Origin: Pogona vitticeps | Taxonomy: Eukaryota > Chordata > Lepidosauria > Squamata > Agamidae | DNA: 64,000 nt | Reading direction: 5' to 3' | NCBI RefSeq assembly: GCF_051106095.1 | Contig: NC_135783.1 | Coordinates: 189,955,447-190,019,446 of the forward strand | In this document: in pieces, positions 1 through 11,683 of the stretch | How positions within the stretch are numbered: the stretch's first letter is position 1 | Layout: each line of letters begins with the position of its first letter | The notes under the pieces: model-generated | Seen by the model: only the letters and a program-made list of their open reading frames with translations | Databases searched by the model: none | What the model was told of the DNA's origin: nothing | Position numbers and translations under genes: made by a program

Positions 1-176
1 GGAGACACACACACACAAACATCATGGTGCTTCCAAATTAGAGTACCTTCTAATTGCTACTGCAGGGAGCTCTCTAGGTGGAACTGTCTTCTGCGTTTGG
101 GGTGGTAAGGAGAAAAAAAAGAAAAAGAAAAAAAGTAGTAAGACAATCTGTGGAAACTGACATCATAGGCGGGATA

Positions 177-220
177 TAAATAAAATAAAATAAAATAAAA
201 TAAAATAAAATAAAATAAAA

Positions 221-267
<47 letters not shown>
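177..267 (+). repeat. (TAAAA)n/(TAAA)n microsatellite on a dispersed repeat
   Basis: Pentamer TAAAA units change to TAAA units. The run is entered through GGCGGGATATAAATAAAA, the same end of a dispersed repeat whose opposite-strand form is seen at 26085-26200, so the microsatellite probably grew from the A-rich end of that repeat. Confidence 0.9.
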
Positions 268-268
<1 letters not shown>

Positions 269-1084
269 CTTGGAGCCCCATGAAATTTTGCAACTAAGGC
301 AGGACAGTTGCACCATGAAAGCCTCCCTTGGGAGCACCCACAGTGATGGGGCTAAATTCTATACGTAGGCAAAGAGGGAAAACTGCCTGGAGGCACAGAT
401 TTTGGGTTTCATGAAAGAACAGGCAGGCTGCACTTTGCTGTTGTTGTATTTTTATGTGTGGTGCCTCCATGCATATATGCTACCATGGAACCTGACTTGG
501 GCACACAGGTGGGACACTGTTAGCTGCTTCACCTCAGGCAGCCCAAGGACTTGAGCCACTCCTGTCAAGTTCCTGTCCTCTCTGGATTCTTGAAGGCTGT
601 AAAGACCCCCGATCCTACGTTTAAAAAAGCGCAAAAAGCACCCACAACCCTCTAAATATTTTCCTGCACAATAGAAATATGATGTTCTCAAGCTGTGGTT
701 GTTTTTCCCCAGCTATTTCCTTGCTGTCGTCCAGGACAAACGCAAAACTGTTCTTTCCATTAAAGTAATTTAAAACACGGGGGGAGGGGGGAGAGAGGAA
801 GAAACTTTGTGAGGGAAGACCCGCCAATTTAAAAGTTTACAGCCGCTTTCAGCCACTGGGCGCCAGAGCGGGCCTTCCCTCGGCCTGCGAGTGTTGTGTT
901 TTTTGTGCGTGCGTGCGTGTGCCTGTTGGTGTGAGTGTGTTGGTGTTTTCCCCGCCCTTGCCCATGAAGTCATGAGGGAAATATGACATTCCTCTCACAA
1001 AGCAAAGAGGGCGAGGGAGGAAGAGGAGGGGGAAAAAGTTAAGCTCGCAGGGGAGAGCCTCGCCTTCCTCCTTGGAGGTGACGG
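268..1084. other. Upstream flank, no gene recognised
   Basis: I see no exon or clear repeat. A GT-rich stretch with GTGCGTGCGTGCGTGTG lies at 903-925, and G-rich purine tracts occur at 780-800 and 1010-1035. Part of the right end may belong to the CAVIN2 promoter. Confidence 0.5.
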
Positions 1085-1830
1085 GCGGATCGGAAAGCAA
1101 AGCGGGGGCGGCTACAGCGACTCTCCCTCCCGTCTTCGCCGGCCGCCCGGGTGGGCGCAGGCACTCTTTCGGGGAAGGCCACTTCGAGAGCGGGCCGATC
1201 CCGGCGCAACAAACCAAGAAGTGAGCGATCGCGGTGCGCCCGGCCCCGCTTCCTCGGCATCGGCCATGGGGGAGGACGGGGTGCAAGCGGAGAGGAGCAG
1301 CGCGTACGCCTCAGCCGGCGTCGACGGGCCTGTGGAGCCCAGCAGCAGCCCCAGCCCGGTCCCTTCGGGCAGCCGGAGCCCCAGCCTGCAGCAGCAGCCG
1401 CAGCCGCCCTCGGCGGCACCCGGGGGGGAGGCGATGCGGGACAGCTCGCAGCAGGTGAACGCCATCACGGTGCTGACCCTGCTGGACAAGCTGGTCCACA
1501 TGCTGGACTCGGTGCAGGACAAGCAGCAGAAGATGGAGCAGCGGCAGATCGAGCTGGAGGGCTCGGTGAAAGGCATCCAGAGCGACCTGAGCAAGCTGTG
1601 CAAGAACCACACCTCCACCTCCAACGCGGTGGCCAAGCTGCTGGAGAAGTCGCGCAAGGTCAGCGCCCACACGCGCGAGGTGCGCGACCGCATGGACCGC
1701 CAGTGCGCGCAGGTCAAGCGCCTCGAGCAGAACCACGCGCAGCTCCTGCGCCGCAACCACTTCAAGGTGCTCATCTTCCAGGTCAGTGGCCGCGCAGCGA
1801 GGAGGGGGGGCGAGGGATGGGCGGAGGGGG
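1085..1830 (+). promoter_or_regulatory. CpG island over CAVIN2 5' UTR and exon 1
   Basis: CG dinucleotides and G+C are dense from about 1085 to 1800 (for example CGGGCGGATCGG, CGCCGGCCGCCCGGG, CGCGCGAGGTGCGCGACCGC), in sharp contrast to the AT-rich flanks. This marks the likely promoter and 5' UTR. The exact transcription start cannot be placed. A TEAD-type ACATTCCT motif lies just upstream at 986-993; its use is a guess. No clear TATA box was found. Confidence 0.75.
1266..1781 (+). CDS. CAVIN2: CAVIN2 exon 1 (cavin-2 / SDPR, residues 1-172)
   Basis: This is the first coding exon of cavin-2 (serum deprivation response protein), a peripheral membrane protein of the caveolar coat that binds phosphatidylserine, associates with cavin-1 and helps shape caveolae. 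The start is the ATG in a strong Kozak context (G at -3, G at +4); the frame stays open upstream only through non-ATG codons. Residues 1-60 are a low-complexity Ser/Pro/Gln leader that begins MGEDGVQAE, close to mammalian MGEDAAQAE as I recall it. Residues 63-172 are the cavin helical region HR1, the coiled coil that trimerises, with TVLTLLDKLVHMLDSVQ, LEGSVKGIQSDLSKL, LLEKSRKVSAHTREV and MDRQCAQVKRLE all recognisable. The exon ends after FKVLIFQ at CAG|GTCAGT, phase 0, the junction expected for the two-exon cavin genes. No stop or frameshift is seen. Identification rests on remembered family sequence, not on a search. Confidence 0.96.
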
Positions 1831-1855
1831 CAGAGCGAGGACTCGTCGTCCCCCC

Positions 1856-1858
<3 letters not shown>

Positions 1859-1895
<37 letters not shown>
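1859..1895 (+). repeat. (GA)n tract just inside intron 1
   Basis: This is an uninterrupted GA dinucleotide run starting about 78 bases after the splice donor, at the edge of the CpG island. Confidence 0.95.
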
Positions 1896-1899
<4 letters not shown>

Positions 1900-4800
1900 G
1901 CACCTTGCGCCTGGCGGAACCCTATCCAAATAAGCGCCCATCTCCACTCTCTCTGGACTATGAAGGCTGCTTGCTCCACGTGGTTGTTGCGAGGGGGGAA
2001 AGGGAGAGGGGGTACAGCCTGGGAAAAGTGGGGTGAAGGCCCCATCATCGCCCACCTCGGTTGGGGGAGTCTGGAAGTTGGAGTCCAAACAAAGCAAAAT
2101 TTACAAGTGCGAAGTTGGATGGAAATCGGAACGGCCACTCTCATTATAGGCCACGAAATCCTGTTCTTCTCTGGAGCTGCGCCTATAGATCTCATTTATT
2201 GCTCACTGGTCTCATTCACAATCTGCTACCTCCACCCTCCCACATTCAGTCTCTTGTCTCCCTAACACTCACACACACTCATGGTAAACAGAAGGGAAAT
2301 CAGGACTGGCTGGGAGTCACCATCCTAGATGTCATCCTACCAGATGTGAGCTGAGCTTATTCAGAGCATGCTCAGAGGCACAGTTCTGCTCATTGATTCA
2401 AGTGTTCTGGAGTTGAGCTCAGATGTGTTTAAAAAAGGGGAGGGGGAGAGATGAACGTGCTCTGTGTTCCTGCAAGCGCGATCATACATGTCCAATTTTC
2501 AGTGCCTAAAAAACATTTCGTTGGTTGCCACCAGATTGAGATAGGTATGAATCATCATAACTCTCAGCTCCAAAATTCCATTAAGTAAACAGAGGCCACA
2601 TTGATGTGCTCTGGAAAAAAAAATCTGTTAACTGCTGGCACTGTGACTCAAGCTAACCAGAGGTTGGCATCCTACCTATTTTCTTTGCAACAAACGGTTG
2701 CTTCTGTTCCCTCAAGTTGTATAGTCATTGATCTAGGGCTAAGGCATTGGCTTATCCTCTGGTCCTATGTATGTTTACTCAGAAGGAAATCCCACTGAAT
2801 TCAGGCGTGCCTGTTCTCAGATACGCTCCGCTTTGCAGCTGTAAATATTCAACGATGAACTTGTCAGTTGTATAAAGAGTGCATTGAGCTTTCAATTCAT
2901 GATGGCGTTTAACTAGGTAGTTAAATTTGTGTAGGCCTTTTTTTAAAAAAAAAACACACCATGAATTTGTATGGTTTCCTGTCTGCAAATAAATTTTACA
3001 TGGCTCCTCCCTCCAGAGAAATCTAGGAACATATTTGGACAAACTTTCCTCCAATGGTAGATGGTTCTGACTTGGAAAGTAAGTCCCCTAAAAAGTCACT
3101 GAAGTTTTGTTCCTTATCAGATCTTAAATCAAAGCAGTGGCTTGAACTTCACCATCTCCTCTTCTTCATCTGGCATTAGTGTGGATAATGTATTTATGTA
3201 TTTTGCTTAAAACACAGTTGCCACACACACACCCCTTAAGCCGTCGTAAGATGTAGTCTGAAAAATGAAGTTGTACTTTGCTCTCCTCCTGAGCAAATCA
3301 TTCTAACCTCCTCTTTTTCCTCGTAAGGGTTGTTTTAAAATGGCTTTGCTGCTTGAATCTGCTTTAAGCACTTCTGTTTACTCTGCAGCTATCCCTGTCT
3401 GCTGATAAAGCCTCCGTCTCCATTGTGTGCTTACTTACCCGAGATCAGAGCTCTCATTTCCTGGACGACTGTCTATAATTCATTGTTAAATATATTATAC
3501 CGTGGCCCAGGCAGCACCCGTAAGATTTGATTAGTGGGTCAGTGAAATGAATGCAGTGGTTCCCTTCCAAGGATCATCTTTCTCCCCGAGTTATCACAGC
3601 TTCTTCTTCAGTAATACCTTAGTTGATACATAGGTATTCTTACTTTCAGAGGTTAGCCACTATTCGTCACTTGCAGCAGAAGCAATAATAAAGTGTCCTT
3701 TAGCATTTTAAAATGAACATAGTTATGAAAGCATAATAAAATCGTATGCTACAACAAATTTTTCAGACAGTAAGATGCCTGCCACAAAGCCCATAGTGAC
3801 TGGGTTTTGGTTTTTTTTGTTTTTTTGTTAAATGTAGCCTAATCCTATGCATGTTTACTTAGAAGTAAGTTCCATGAGCCTTTGTTCCAATCCCAAATAT
3901 TTTTCTACTGGGTGCAGTGCTAGCTTCACAGAAACCCAGATCTTGTAGCAATGTTTACTCTCTTCAGCTGAATATAAATAGCTCTGTGAGTTCTGGATTC
4001 AGTCGTAAAAACGGACCTTCTGAAATTCCATCAGTTCATTTTCCCACTCTTTCATCATCAGAACTTCACGGACACAACTTCACAACTTCACCAGGAGGCA
4101 GACGTTAGGCCTGATTAAGCCTCCTGCCCTTCCCCACAGCCTCCAGAAGGGCAGGAGGAGTGAGTACATTAGCCTTCTTTCATCTAAGCAAAGAAGCCAA
4201 AGAGCATCCTTAAAAGGAAAGCCAGCCCTTGCCTATGTGTGATCGAAGGTCACCCACGCTGCATTTTAATCACATTCTTATGGGCAGAACACCACTGAAA
4301 TAGCCATGGCATTCCGGGATACGTATAGAGTGTATATATGAATGGTATTCCAACCTAGTTTGTGTGGCAAATTCTCTGAATGGGGGTGTGGGTTTTTTTT
4401 TAAAGAAATGTAAGCACGTTAGGTCTCATCTGAGTTACCTTCCCCCCCACCCCATCGTCCCACCTTGTGCTAGTTGGTGTTACGTGGTGCCCGGATGAGC
4501 ATGGATGTTGCTGGAGCTTCTGCTTGCACATATCCTTAAAGCCCAACTTTTTTTTTCTTTTAACGAGATCAGCCCCTTTTCAAAAAAGTGGTCCAAAGAA
4601 AGCAGCTTCAAGAATGAGCTTCTCTCCAGGATTTTTGCTTTCTAGTCGGCCGTGTTGTTTCAGGAGATCAGTGCTAAAGTGAAAGCTTCTGCGTTGAAAA
4701 GTTGTTGTTGCTTGGACTCTCCTCCCTATACAAAGTGAATTTTTTAAAAATGAAAAATTCTGCCGGAGGTTGTGTTTTTTTTGAAACCCGGAAAGCCAGG

Positions 4801-5484
4801 GGCTTGTCACTCTTCATAATCACTGCTAAGCCTTGTGCTATCTGGGTGGCATGAAAAATGCCAATATCATCAGTACACAATCAGGTCCTTACAGGGCAAC
4901 AAATCCTCCATCTCGCTGGACCCATGTTCTGGTTCAGCAAAAACAGAAACAAAAGTAGAACAGAAACAAAAGTGTTATGGAACCTTATGAATTTATTTTA
5001 GCATGGGCATTTCTGTATTACCATCAACTATCAGAGTCTGTGGAAATGGACTGCAATCCATGAAAACTCAAACGGAATTAAATTATTAGTCTTACATCTT
5101 ATAACAATGCTGTGGTTTTGTTTTTGTTCCTGATTCATTGTTCATGAAAACTTTGTTCAAGTGAACAGCTTCCCCTTGATTCTAGGTTGTATTTTTGTGT
5201 TTTGACGCAGCACCGGAATACTCCTAGAAGCAGTTCAGATAGGTATACAGCTACTTCGGAAATTCTTTGTATGAGCAAGTGTTACTAGACTTAAGATCTG
5301 GAATTTGAGATACTTCTCATTGTTTGCCAAAACAAGAACTGTAATGACCTATGATTCTGTAACATGTACATAAAACGTATTTCAGAATACATTGCTTAGG
5401 GCCTCTGATATACGTAGCTTGGAAGACGGTAGGGAAGATCCCATTTTGAGAATGACGGAGACATCAAAATAGAGGATATATAAA
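1896..5484. other. Intron 1 stretch, mostly unassigned
   Basis: No exon or named element is recognised. A line reading AATCCTATGCATGTTTACTTAG at 3840-3861 and a similar one at 2763-2782 look like ends of dispersed repeats. Poly-T and poly-A runs are common. Confidence 0.4.
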
Positions 5485-5680
5485 ATAGCTCAGTGAGTTA
5501 GGTATCTGACTGCAGTGGCTGGGGTTTTTGATTCCACACTGTGCATCACAGGAGAACAGCCAGCCTGTTTAGCCTTGGGCAAGCTGTCCAGCACCAGAGC
5601 ACCCCAAGAAGAAGGGAATGGGAAAGGATACCTATAAAATTCACCATAAGTTGGAATTGACTTCATAGCATGTTGTTGTT
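5485..5680 (+). repeat. tRNA-headed SINE with Bov-B-like tail (Sauria type)
   Basis: The tRNA-like head reads ATAGCTCAGTGAGTTAGG (A-box region), followed by a degraded B-box. The body carries CAGCCTGTTTAGCCTTGGGC, and the tail CACCATAAGTTGGAATTGAC resembles the end of Bov-B LINEs. An ending of TGTTGTTGTT is typical. This is a diverged full-length copy. Confidence 0.75.
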
Positions 5681-6521
5681 AAAATACAATTGCCCTTGGA
5701 TTAAATTTTTGCGTGAGAAAAGCTTTCAGAAAAGAATGTATCCCAATGCAAGGGCAACTTGTAACCAGAGCAAGGGTACGCGTCCCCGCCCCCAAATTTC
5801 AGGGTGAGGCACACAAAGGTCAAGACAAGAGGATACATCTATAATGTTTCTCATAGAGATGCTTCCCACCAATTTTATCTACATCATAGTGCTGTGACAT
5901 GCCTTAGGCTGAAAGATACTGTTGTAAAGTTCTTCTCTGAGCTGTATGGCTCTGTGGGGATTTGAGCTCATCGGTCCTAGTCCAGATTTCTAGCGACTGG
6001 AATATCATGACAGGTCCTCATCCTGCCAGTAACAGTGTTGGTCCAAGCCATTTTGATGCCACAGTGGAGGACAAGACAATGCAGTGCCACCCTGATTCTG
6101 TGGCTCCAGAGTGGCCACCGAGCATTACTTCAACACTGGCAACGGGACAGGTGTCCCACCACTGTACCTGAGAGTAGATGGTTCACAGGGAGCGAGTCAC
6201 ATGACACCTGCCGCCCACTCTTGCAATATCCTGCTATGACTGCTGTCCACTTACTGCTCTGCATGCACCTGTTTGCCATCTCCCCCAACAAGTTCTGCAA
6301 TGTAGGGGTGATGGCGGTGGCTGCACCAATTCAACCATGAGTCATATGAACAGAGCAACAGATGCACATACATCATGCCTTCCCAAACAACACTGTCTTT
6401 GTGCCATGTTGGAAAACAACAGTGAGGCAAGAGCACTAGCCAGGCCAGTAGTGAGCGAATGAGCAGGAAAGCAGATGGCATATCATCACTGCTCCACCCA
6501 AGAGGATAGACGTTGCTAAGG

Positions 6522-6556
<35 letters not shown>

Positions 6557-7406
6557 CAGTGGGAATGGTTGGGCAGCATGTCCATCATCTCCCTCCTCAG
6601 TTGGCAGATCTCACTGTGCAAAAGGTGATCTGTGGTATTGTCCATGTGATGTGCTGGTTAGAGCCTTCAGAGATTCTGGTTCAAATTTCCACTGAGCCGT
6701 GGAATGGAAGGATAAAGTAGGCAATACATTTACCATTTTCTGCAGTCATGTGATCCCCTAAGTGATCAATATGTCTCTTGCTCCTGGAGAGTTTTAGTAA
6801 AAGCAGTTCACCTTTTCTTTTTTCTTCTCTTGTTCTGGGAGGATTTTCTTCTGCTGCTGCTATGGAGTTGGGAGGCAAGGGAGTCCAATGGGTCCAAGCC
6901 ATGGGAACTCCACTTCATCTGTTCCTGCCTTAGTGTCTAGCATTGCTGTAACTCGGGCAGGGTAACTGAGGATTTGACACAAGGTACCAAAATTAAAAAG
7001 GCTCTAAAATATACTGCTAGAAAGGCACAAAACAGCCTCTTCATATTTGCTTCTGGAAGAGGATGAACCTGCCCTGAGTGTGTATACCATCTCCAACTGT
7101 TCCTCACTGAGCAAAAAGACGCACCAAACTGGGGGGCTCAGCATGGAACCAGTATGGCTCTCATGCTTTCAGACACAGGCATTTCTTTACGTTCCCCTGT
7201 CCTCTCCCTAAATCTGCTAAGCTCACATGACCCAGGCTTAACCAGTTGGACAGCAAAGCCCTGAGTGCCAAACTGGCCAATTTGATTCCCACTGAGTGAT
7301 TTTAGCTAGTCACTTTCTCTTAGCCTGAACTCAGGTGTGGGACAGACTCGGCAGGAGGAGAGCCATGTATAGGTGCCTTCAGCTCATGGCAGGGAAGCTG
7401 AGTATT
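5681..7406. other. Intron 1 stretch, largely unassigned
   Basis: It contains a (GA)n run at 6522-6554. A SINE-like piece at about 7225-7335 reads CAATTTGATTCCCACTGAG and then AGTCACTTTCTCTTAGCCTG. No exon is recognised. Confidence 0.4.
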
Positions 7407-7408
7407 TA

Positions 7409-7836
7409 CAGTGGTGCCTCGCTTAACGACGATAATCCATTCCAGGAAAATCACCGTTAAGCGAAAACATCGTAAAGCGAAAATAAAAACCCAATTGAAA
7501 GGCACGTTCAGTGCGTTCCAATGGGGTAAAAGCTCACCATCCAGCGAAGATCCTCCATACGGCGGCCATTTTCGCTGCCTGTATAGCCAGGAATCCGTCC
7601 CTAAATACAGCGGGGAGCCATTTTAATCACCCATTGGCCATTTTGAAACCGCCGATCAGCTGTTAAAAAAAATGTCATTTTGCGAAGAATCGGTTCCCGA
7701 AGCAGGGAACCGATCATCGCAAAGTGAAATTCACCCATTCAGACCATTATTTTGCCATCGCAATTGCGATCACAAAAAGATCGTTGTTAAGTGGTTTTGT
7801 CGTAATGCAGGGCAATCATAAAGCGAGGCACCACTG
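7409..7836. mobile_element. Non-autonomous DNA transposon, Tigger/pogo-like TIRs
   Basis: The ends are CAGTGGTGCCTCGCTTAACG and the inverted TAAAGCGAGGCACCACTG, flanked by TA on both sides (7407-7408 and 7837-7838). A TA target duplication and a CAGTGGT start fit the pogo/Tigger branch of Tc1/mariner. Internal segments such as CGTTAAGCGAAAAC and TCGTTGTTAAG echo the ends. There is no transposase frame. A related copy is at 51905-52319 and a more distant one at 15895-16310. Confidence 0.85.
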
Positions 7837-9419
7837 TATATTGATGGGGTTTTTCTTGGGCTCATTTGGTATCATCTATAGCTTCTCAGGTGAATCTAGA
7901 GTGGCCTAGGAGGAAATAGAGCTGCTGCCAAGCTCATAGAAAAAGCCACTTACCCACAGGTCTGTGCAACACTAGGGATTGCCAGCTGGGCCAGGGACAG
8001 AATGTGCAGGATGTTTCCTTTTGAAAAATCATCAGCAGTTGCTGAAAAGCACTGAGAGGAAAATGCTCAGCCACACCCAGATTGGATGATTACTGTTTTC
8101 CAAGGCAAAAAAAAAGTGCTGTAAAAACTGTTCTGAAAAGAGCAAAACAACAAACATTAAAAGGTTAAAACATAAGGGATTAAACGTCAAATGGACAGTC
8201 CAGAAGGGAAAGGGAAGCCACTTTTTCAAAAAGACAGTGGGAGAAAGCTTTTTCTTCGATGGGCTGTCTCTCAAGGATAAACCGTGGGAACAAAAATTGC
8301 ACTCAGTCGCATCGGGCTTCCAGCGATAAGCAGCTTGGTTGCTCCAGCGAACGCTAGTCCCGTAGTAGTAAATTTAAACCCCTGAGAAGAGGGAGGGTTT
8401 CTTGCTGCCTTATTTTCTTACCCGTGCGAAACGTCACCCACTTTGGCCCATGACCAGAACAATTGCAGCTTCGGAGAAAAAAAAAACAGAACAAAATCAA
8501 GGCCATTGCCACTGCATTGGAGGAGCACTCACAGCAAGGAAGGGCCAGAGGAAGGCTGGAGCCCTATGAACACCTACCATAGGAGCAGAAATGTGTGGCC
8601 CTCACTGTGAAAAGTTTGGAGACCCCTCCCCAGGCATGATGTATCAACATACCTCAAACTAGTGATTGTGAAATCACTGCTTGGGGCGGGGGACTAGGTT
8701 AAAATAGTTTACAGCTAAACGTTTGTGCATCCTAAATATATCCATTTTGGATATGTTTATTATATTTATAAACATGAACACCCACTTGTTACAGTAATGT
8801 TTATTTAGCCATTATATCCAGCCATTCAACTCAAGAAATTCCCAAATCAGCTCATGTACAGTTAAGAAAGCAAGGCAGTCCTGCCTAGGCTTACAATTTA
8901 GAAGGCATAGCACAGAAAAGGAAAGGAAGAGGAGAGGAATCATCGCAGTTAGTTACGTTTTCTATGACCAGCTGGAATGGGAAGTGTTCCATTTCAGAGT
9001 CCTGACAGCCTATGGACCAAGAGGAGGGGAGGGTCACTCCAGGATAAAGGAGAGAGATTCCCTCTCTCCCCACTTTGACTACTGCCAGCCCATGTTTCAG
9101 AGTGAAGAGGAGTCCAAGATTGCTCCACAGTGGACTGGATAGATTAGTCCTGCTTCCCAGCCGGGTGACAGTAGTAAACACAACCAGAAGATGTTGATCT
9201 TTCAACGAAGTTGGTGGACTAGGCCTGCTTTCACTCTCCTCCTGCAGCATTATAATGAAATATGTTGAAACTTGAAAGCCTTCCAAGGAATATATTAATC
9301 AGTATTTGCATTACTAGGTTTGTATGATGTTTTTGTGATTACCACACACAAAGATGGCCCAGACATGAAGATTCACAGTGCCCATGATGTTATTACTACA
9401 TTTCTGCTGTGCTTTGGAG

Positions 9420-9775
9420 CAGCCATTCTCAATGGGGTCATTTTGGTCCTCTGGGGGGGGGTCATTTTGGTCCTGTGGGGGGGGGTCATTTTGGTCCTCT
9501 GGCACATTTGAAGGGGGCCACAGACTGGAAACAGTTCTTCACACACCACATTGTAAGGTTTGTTGTGCAATGTATATAATCTTGATTCGGCCTGTATTTC
9601 TTTCTTATTGTGTTTATGGCCATGCCCCCTCCCAAAAAAAGATGGACAACCATCTGTCATATTTGCTTTGATTGGGGTTCCTGCATTGAGTAGGGCATTG
9701 GACTCAATGGCCTTCTAGGCCCCTTCCAGTTCAATTATTCTGTGAATCTATGGATCTTAAGGTTGAGAATGGCTG
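9420..9775. mobile_element. hAT-like MITE carrying a minisatellite and a CR1 tail
   Basis: The terminal inverted repeats are CAGCCATTCTCAA and TTGAGAATGGCTG. They are flanked by the 8-bp duplication CTTTGGAG (9412-9419) and CTTTAGAG (9776-9783), 7 of 8 matching, as for hAT elements. Inside are three tandem units of GGTCATTTTGGTCCTSTGG with G-runs between them (9436-9501), and a CR1 3' end near the right terminus. Confidence 0.8.
9672..9753 (+). repeat. CR1 LINE 3' end fragment
   Basis: GGACTCAATGGCCTTCTAGG, CCCCTTCCAGTTCAATTATT and the closing TCTGTGAATCTATGG match the CR1 3' terminus with its ATTCTRTG-like end repeat. The fragment is severely 5'-truncated and lies inside the hAT-like element 9420-9775. 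Confidence 0.8.
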
Positions 9776-9783
9776 CTTTAGAG

Positions 9784-10669
9784 TGTTTAAAATACTTTCT
9801 GTAGATCTTTTATGTTATCTTTACAACAGGCCTGTAAGCTTATCAAGTGTCATCGTCTCTTTTTCAGCAGAGCAAGGGAACTAAGGTTCATTTTGAGAAA
9901 GAACGCCTTTGCCTAAGATTACTTAGTAAGTTCATAAAACACTCAAGAATTGGAAGTTTGGAGTTTCATATATGCTTTTTGTCAGAAAAAGGACCTGTTT
10001 GCCATACAGCTGGCAAGAATGAAAATGCAGTGGGCTCTGTCATGTACAGGTGTAAGAAATAAGAAAAGGACTGAAATGTTCAGATTCATGAGTGAGACGT
10101 TCCACCTCTCCTCTCCCTTCTTTGCGGACATGCAGGATGCCAATCAGCCCAACGTTATCAAAAGCATGGGCACTGAAAGAAATGTTTGTATTGTATCCAC
10201 CCTCCTCCTGCCGAGCGGATGATGTTCCATTTTCTACATCAGTGCTCACACACAAGACCCATTCATTGCTGCTTTTGCTAGAACATAATCACATGGATAC
10301 ACATTTTCCAGATCAGGATAGCTAGAGGGACAAGTCTCTTTGAACGAGCCTGAGCATCAATTTCTTCTAGGATGCATGGCTTGTAAAGTAGATACGTATA
10401 TAGACTCTCCTGTAAAGCACATGTCACAATTATGCGCTTCCAAGAATCAATGTGTGCCGTGAAATGTAGAAATGTGAGACACTGTCAGGGGGCCATTAGA
10501 TCCTTGTATGTTGTTCACTATGTGGTGCAGATGTCAGGGGAGGGGGACTTTTAGCCCTTCAGAAGTTTGGATTACAGATCTCAAAACCCCTTCCCATCAT
10601 CCACATGTGGTTCTGGGAATTTCAGGTCCAAAGCATGAGCAATGAGGCAAAATATCCGCACTCCGAGTT
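9784..10669. other. Intron 1 stretch, no feature recognised
   Basis: It is mostly unique-looking AT-rich sequence. Short open frames at 9847-10325 have no recognisable domain and overlap one another in different frames. Confidence 0.4.
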
Positions 10670-10915
10670 TGTGTGTGTGTGTGTGCGTGTGTGTTCTGTG
10701 TGTATGTGTCTGTGTGTGTGTGTGTCTCTGTGTGTGTGTGTGTCTCTGTGTGTGTGTGTGTCTGTGTGTGTGTGTGTCTGTGTGTGTGTGTGTCTATGTG
10801 TGTGTGTCTCTGTGTGTGTGTGTGTGTCTGTGTGTGTGTGTGTGTGTGTGTCTCTGTGTGTGTGTCTCTGTGTGTGTGTGTCTGTGTGTGTGTGTGTGTG
10901 TGTGTGCTGTGTTGT
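10670..10915 (+). repeat. Interrupted (TG)n microsatellite
   Basis: About 245 bases of TG dinucleotides are broken at intervals by TC (TGTGTGTCTCTGTGTG). It is open in several frames on both strands, which is a property of the repeat and not coding. Confidence 0.95.
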
Positions 10916-11085
10916 CAAGTCCCAACCAACTCATTGAGCAACCTTAATGGGGCTTTCAAGATAAGAGAGATATTTAAGGAGTGGTTTTACCAGTTCTACT
11001 CCCCCAGTGAGTTTCCATGACCAAGTGGGGATTTAACCCGTGTTCTCCAAAGTCCTAGTCTGTCAGTCTAGGAATCCACAGAGGG
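10916..11085 (-). repeat. Sauria-type SINE, minus strand
   Basis: On the minus strand it reads from a head containing GGACTTTGGAGAACACGGG through a middle with AAACTCACTGGGGGAGTAG to a tail ending in GTTGGGACTTGACAACACA. The tail runs directly into the (TG)n array, so that array probably began as the tail of this SINE. Confidence 0.7.
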
Positions 11086-11382
11086 AGAACATCTCCAGTG
11101 CTTGCCATGCTGGCTTGGGTATTCAACAGCTAGTGGTCAAAAGATAAATAAACAAATGAATACCCTTTTCAAGCTGTGCGTCTCTTTCATTGCTTAGAGC
11201 AACATGCATAGTGTGTGGGGGGGGGGTCCCTTGGGCACAGGTTAGATTGAAAGGTATTGGCTGGCCCCACATCAGTTCTGTGCCTGAGCTGGGATTTGGA
11301 TCAAAGAATCCCAGAGTTCAGAAGCACATAGTAGTGCAGGAAATCTGGAATTAGAGCATCTTTAAAAGGTCTTGAACTGGTT

Positions 11383-11590
11383 GGAAAGCTCAGTGGTTTC
11401 AGTTGGGAGTTTCATTCCCCCACAGTGTGCCTTCGGGGAGAACAGGCAGCTTGTGTGGCCTTGAGCAAGCTGCACAGTCCCAGGGCACCCCCAGAAGAAG
11501 GGAATAGTTAAGCCCTTGCAAGCATCCTGTACCTGGAAAACCTTTAAAAAGGTCTCCATAAGTCAGAACTGTCTTGAGTGCACATGATGA
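11383..11590 (+). repeat. tRNA-headed SINE with Bov-B-like tail
   Basis: The head AAGCTCAGTGGTTTCAGTTG is followed by GGGAGTTTCATTCCCCCACA (B-box). The body has TGGCCTTGAGCAAGCTGCAC and the tail CCATAAGTCAGAACTGTCTT. The 3' end passes into the trinucleotide array at 11584. Confidence 0.8.
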
Positions 11591-11640
11591 TGATGATGAT
11601 GATGATGATGAAGAAGAAGAAGAAGAAGAAGAAGAAGAAG

Positions 11641-11672
<32 letters not shown>

Positions 11673-11683
11673 GTAGTAGTAGT
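11584..11683 (+). repeat. (ATG)n(AAG)n(TAG)n compound trinucleotide repeat
   Basis: Three trinucleotide blocks lie in series, ATG then AAG then TAG, growing out of the 3' tail of the SINE at 11383. They give acidic or serine-only frames that should not be read as protein. Confidence 0.95.

Noticed and set aside
1221-1265. N-terminal extension of cavin-2 upstream of the ATG
   Set aside because: It would need a GTG start and the added residues do not resemble the family.
1782-2036. Read-through of exon 1 into the intron
   Set aside because: The frame runs through the GA tract, while the spliced form reproduces the known protein.
1112-2195. Long minus-strand frames opposite exon 1 (263 and 294 codons)
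   Set aside because: They are shadows of the G+C-rich coding exon and the GA tract, with no recognisable protein.
10605-11020. Open frames of about 100 codons on both strands made of Cys/Val or Thr/His
   Set aside because: They lie wholly in the (TG)n microsatellite.
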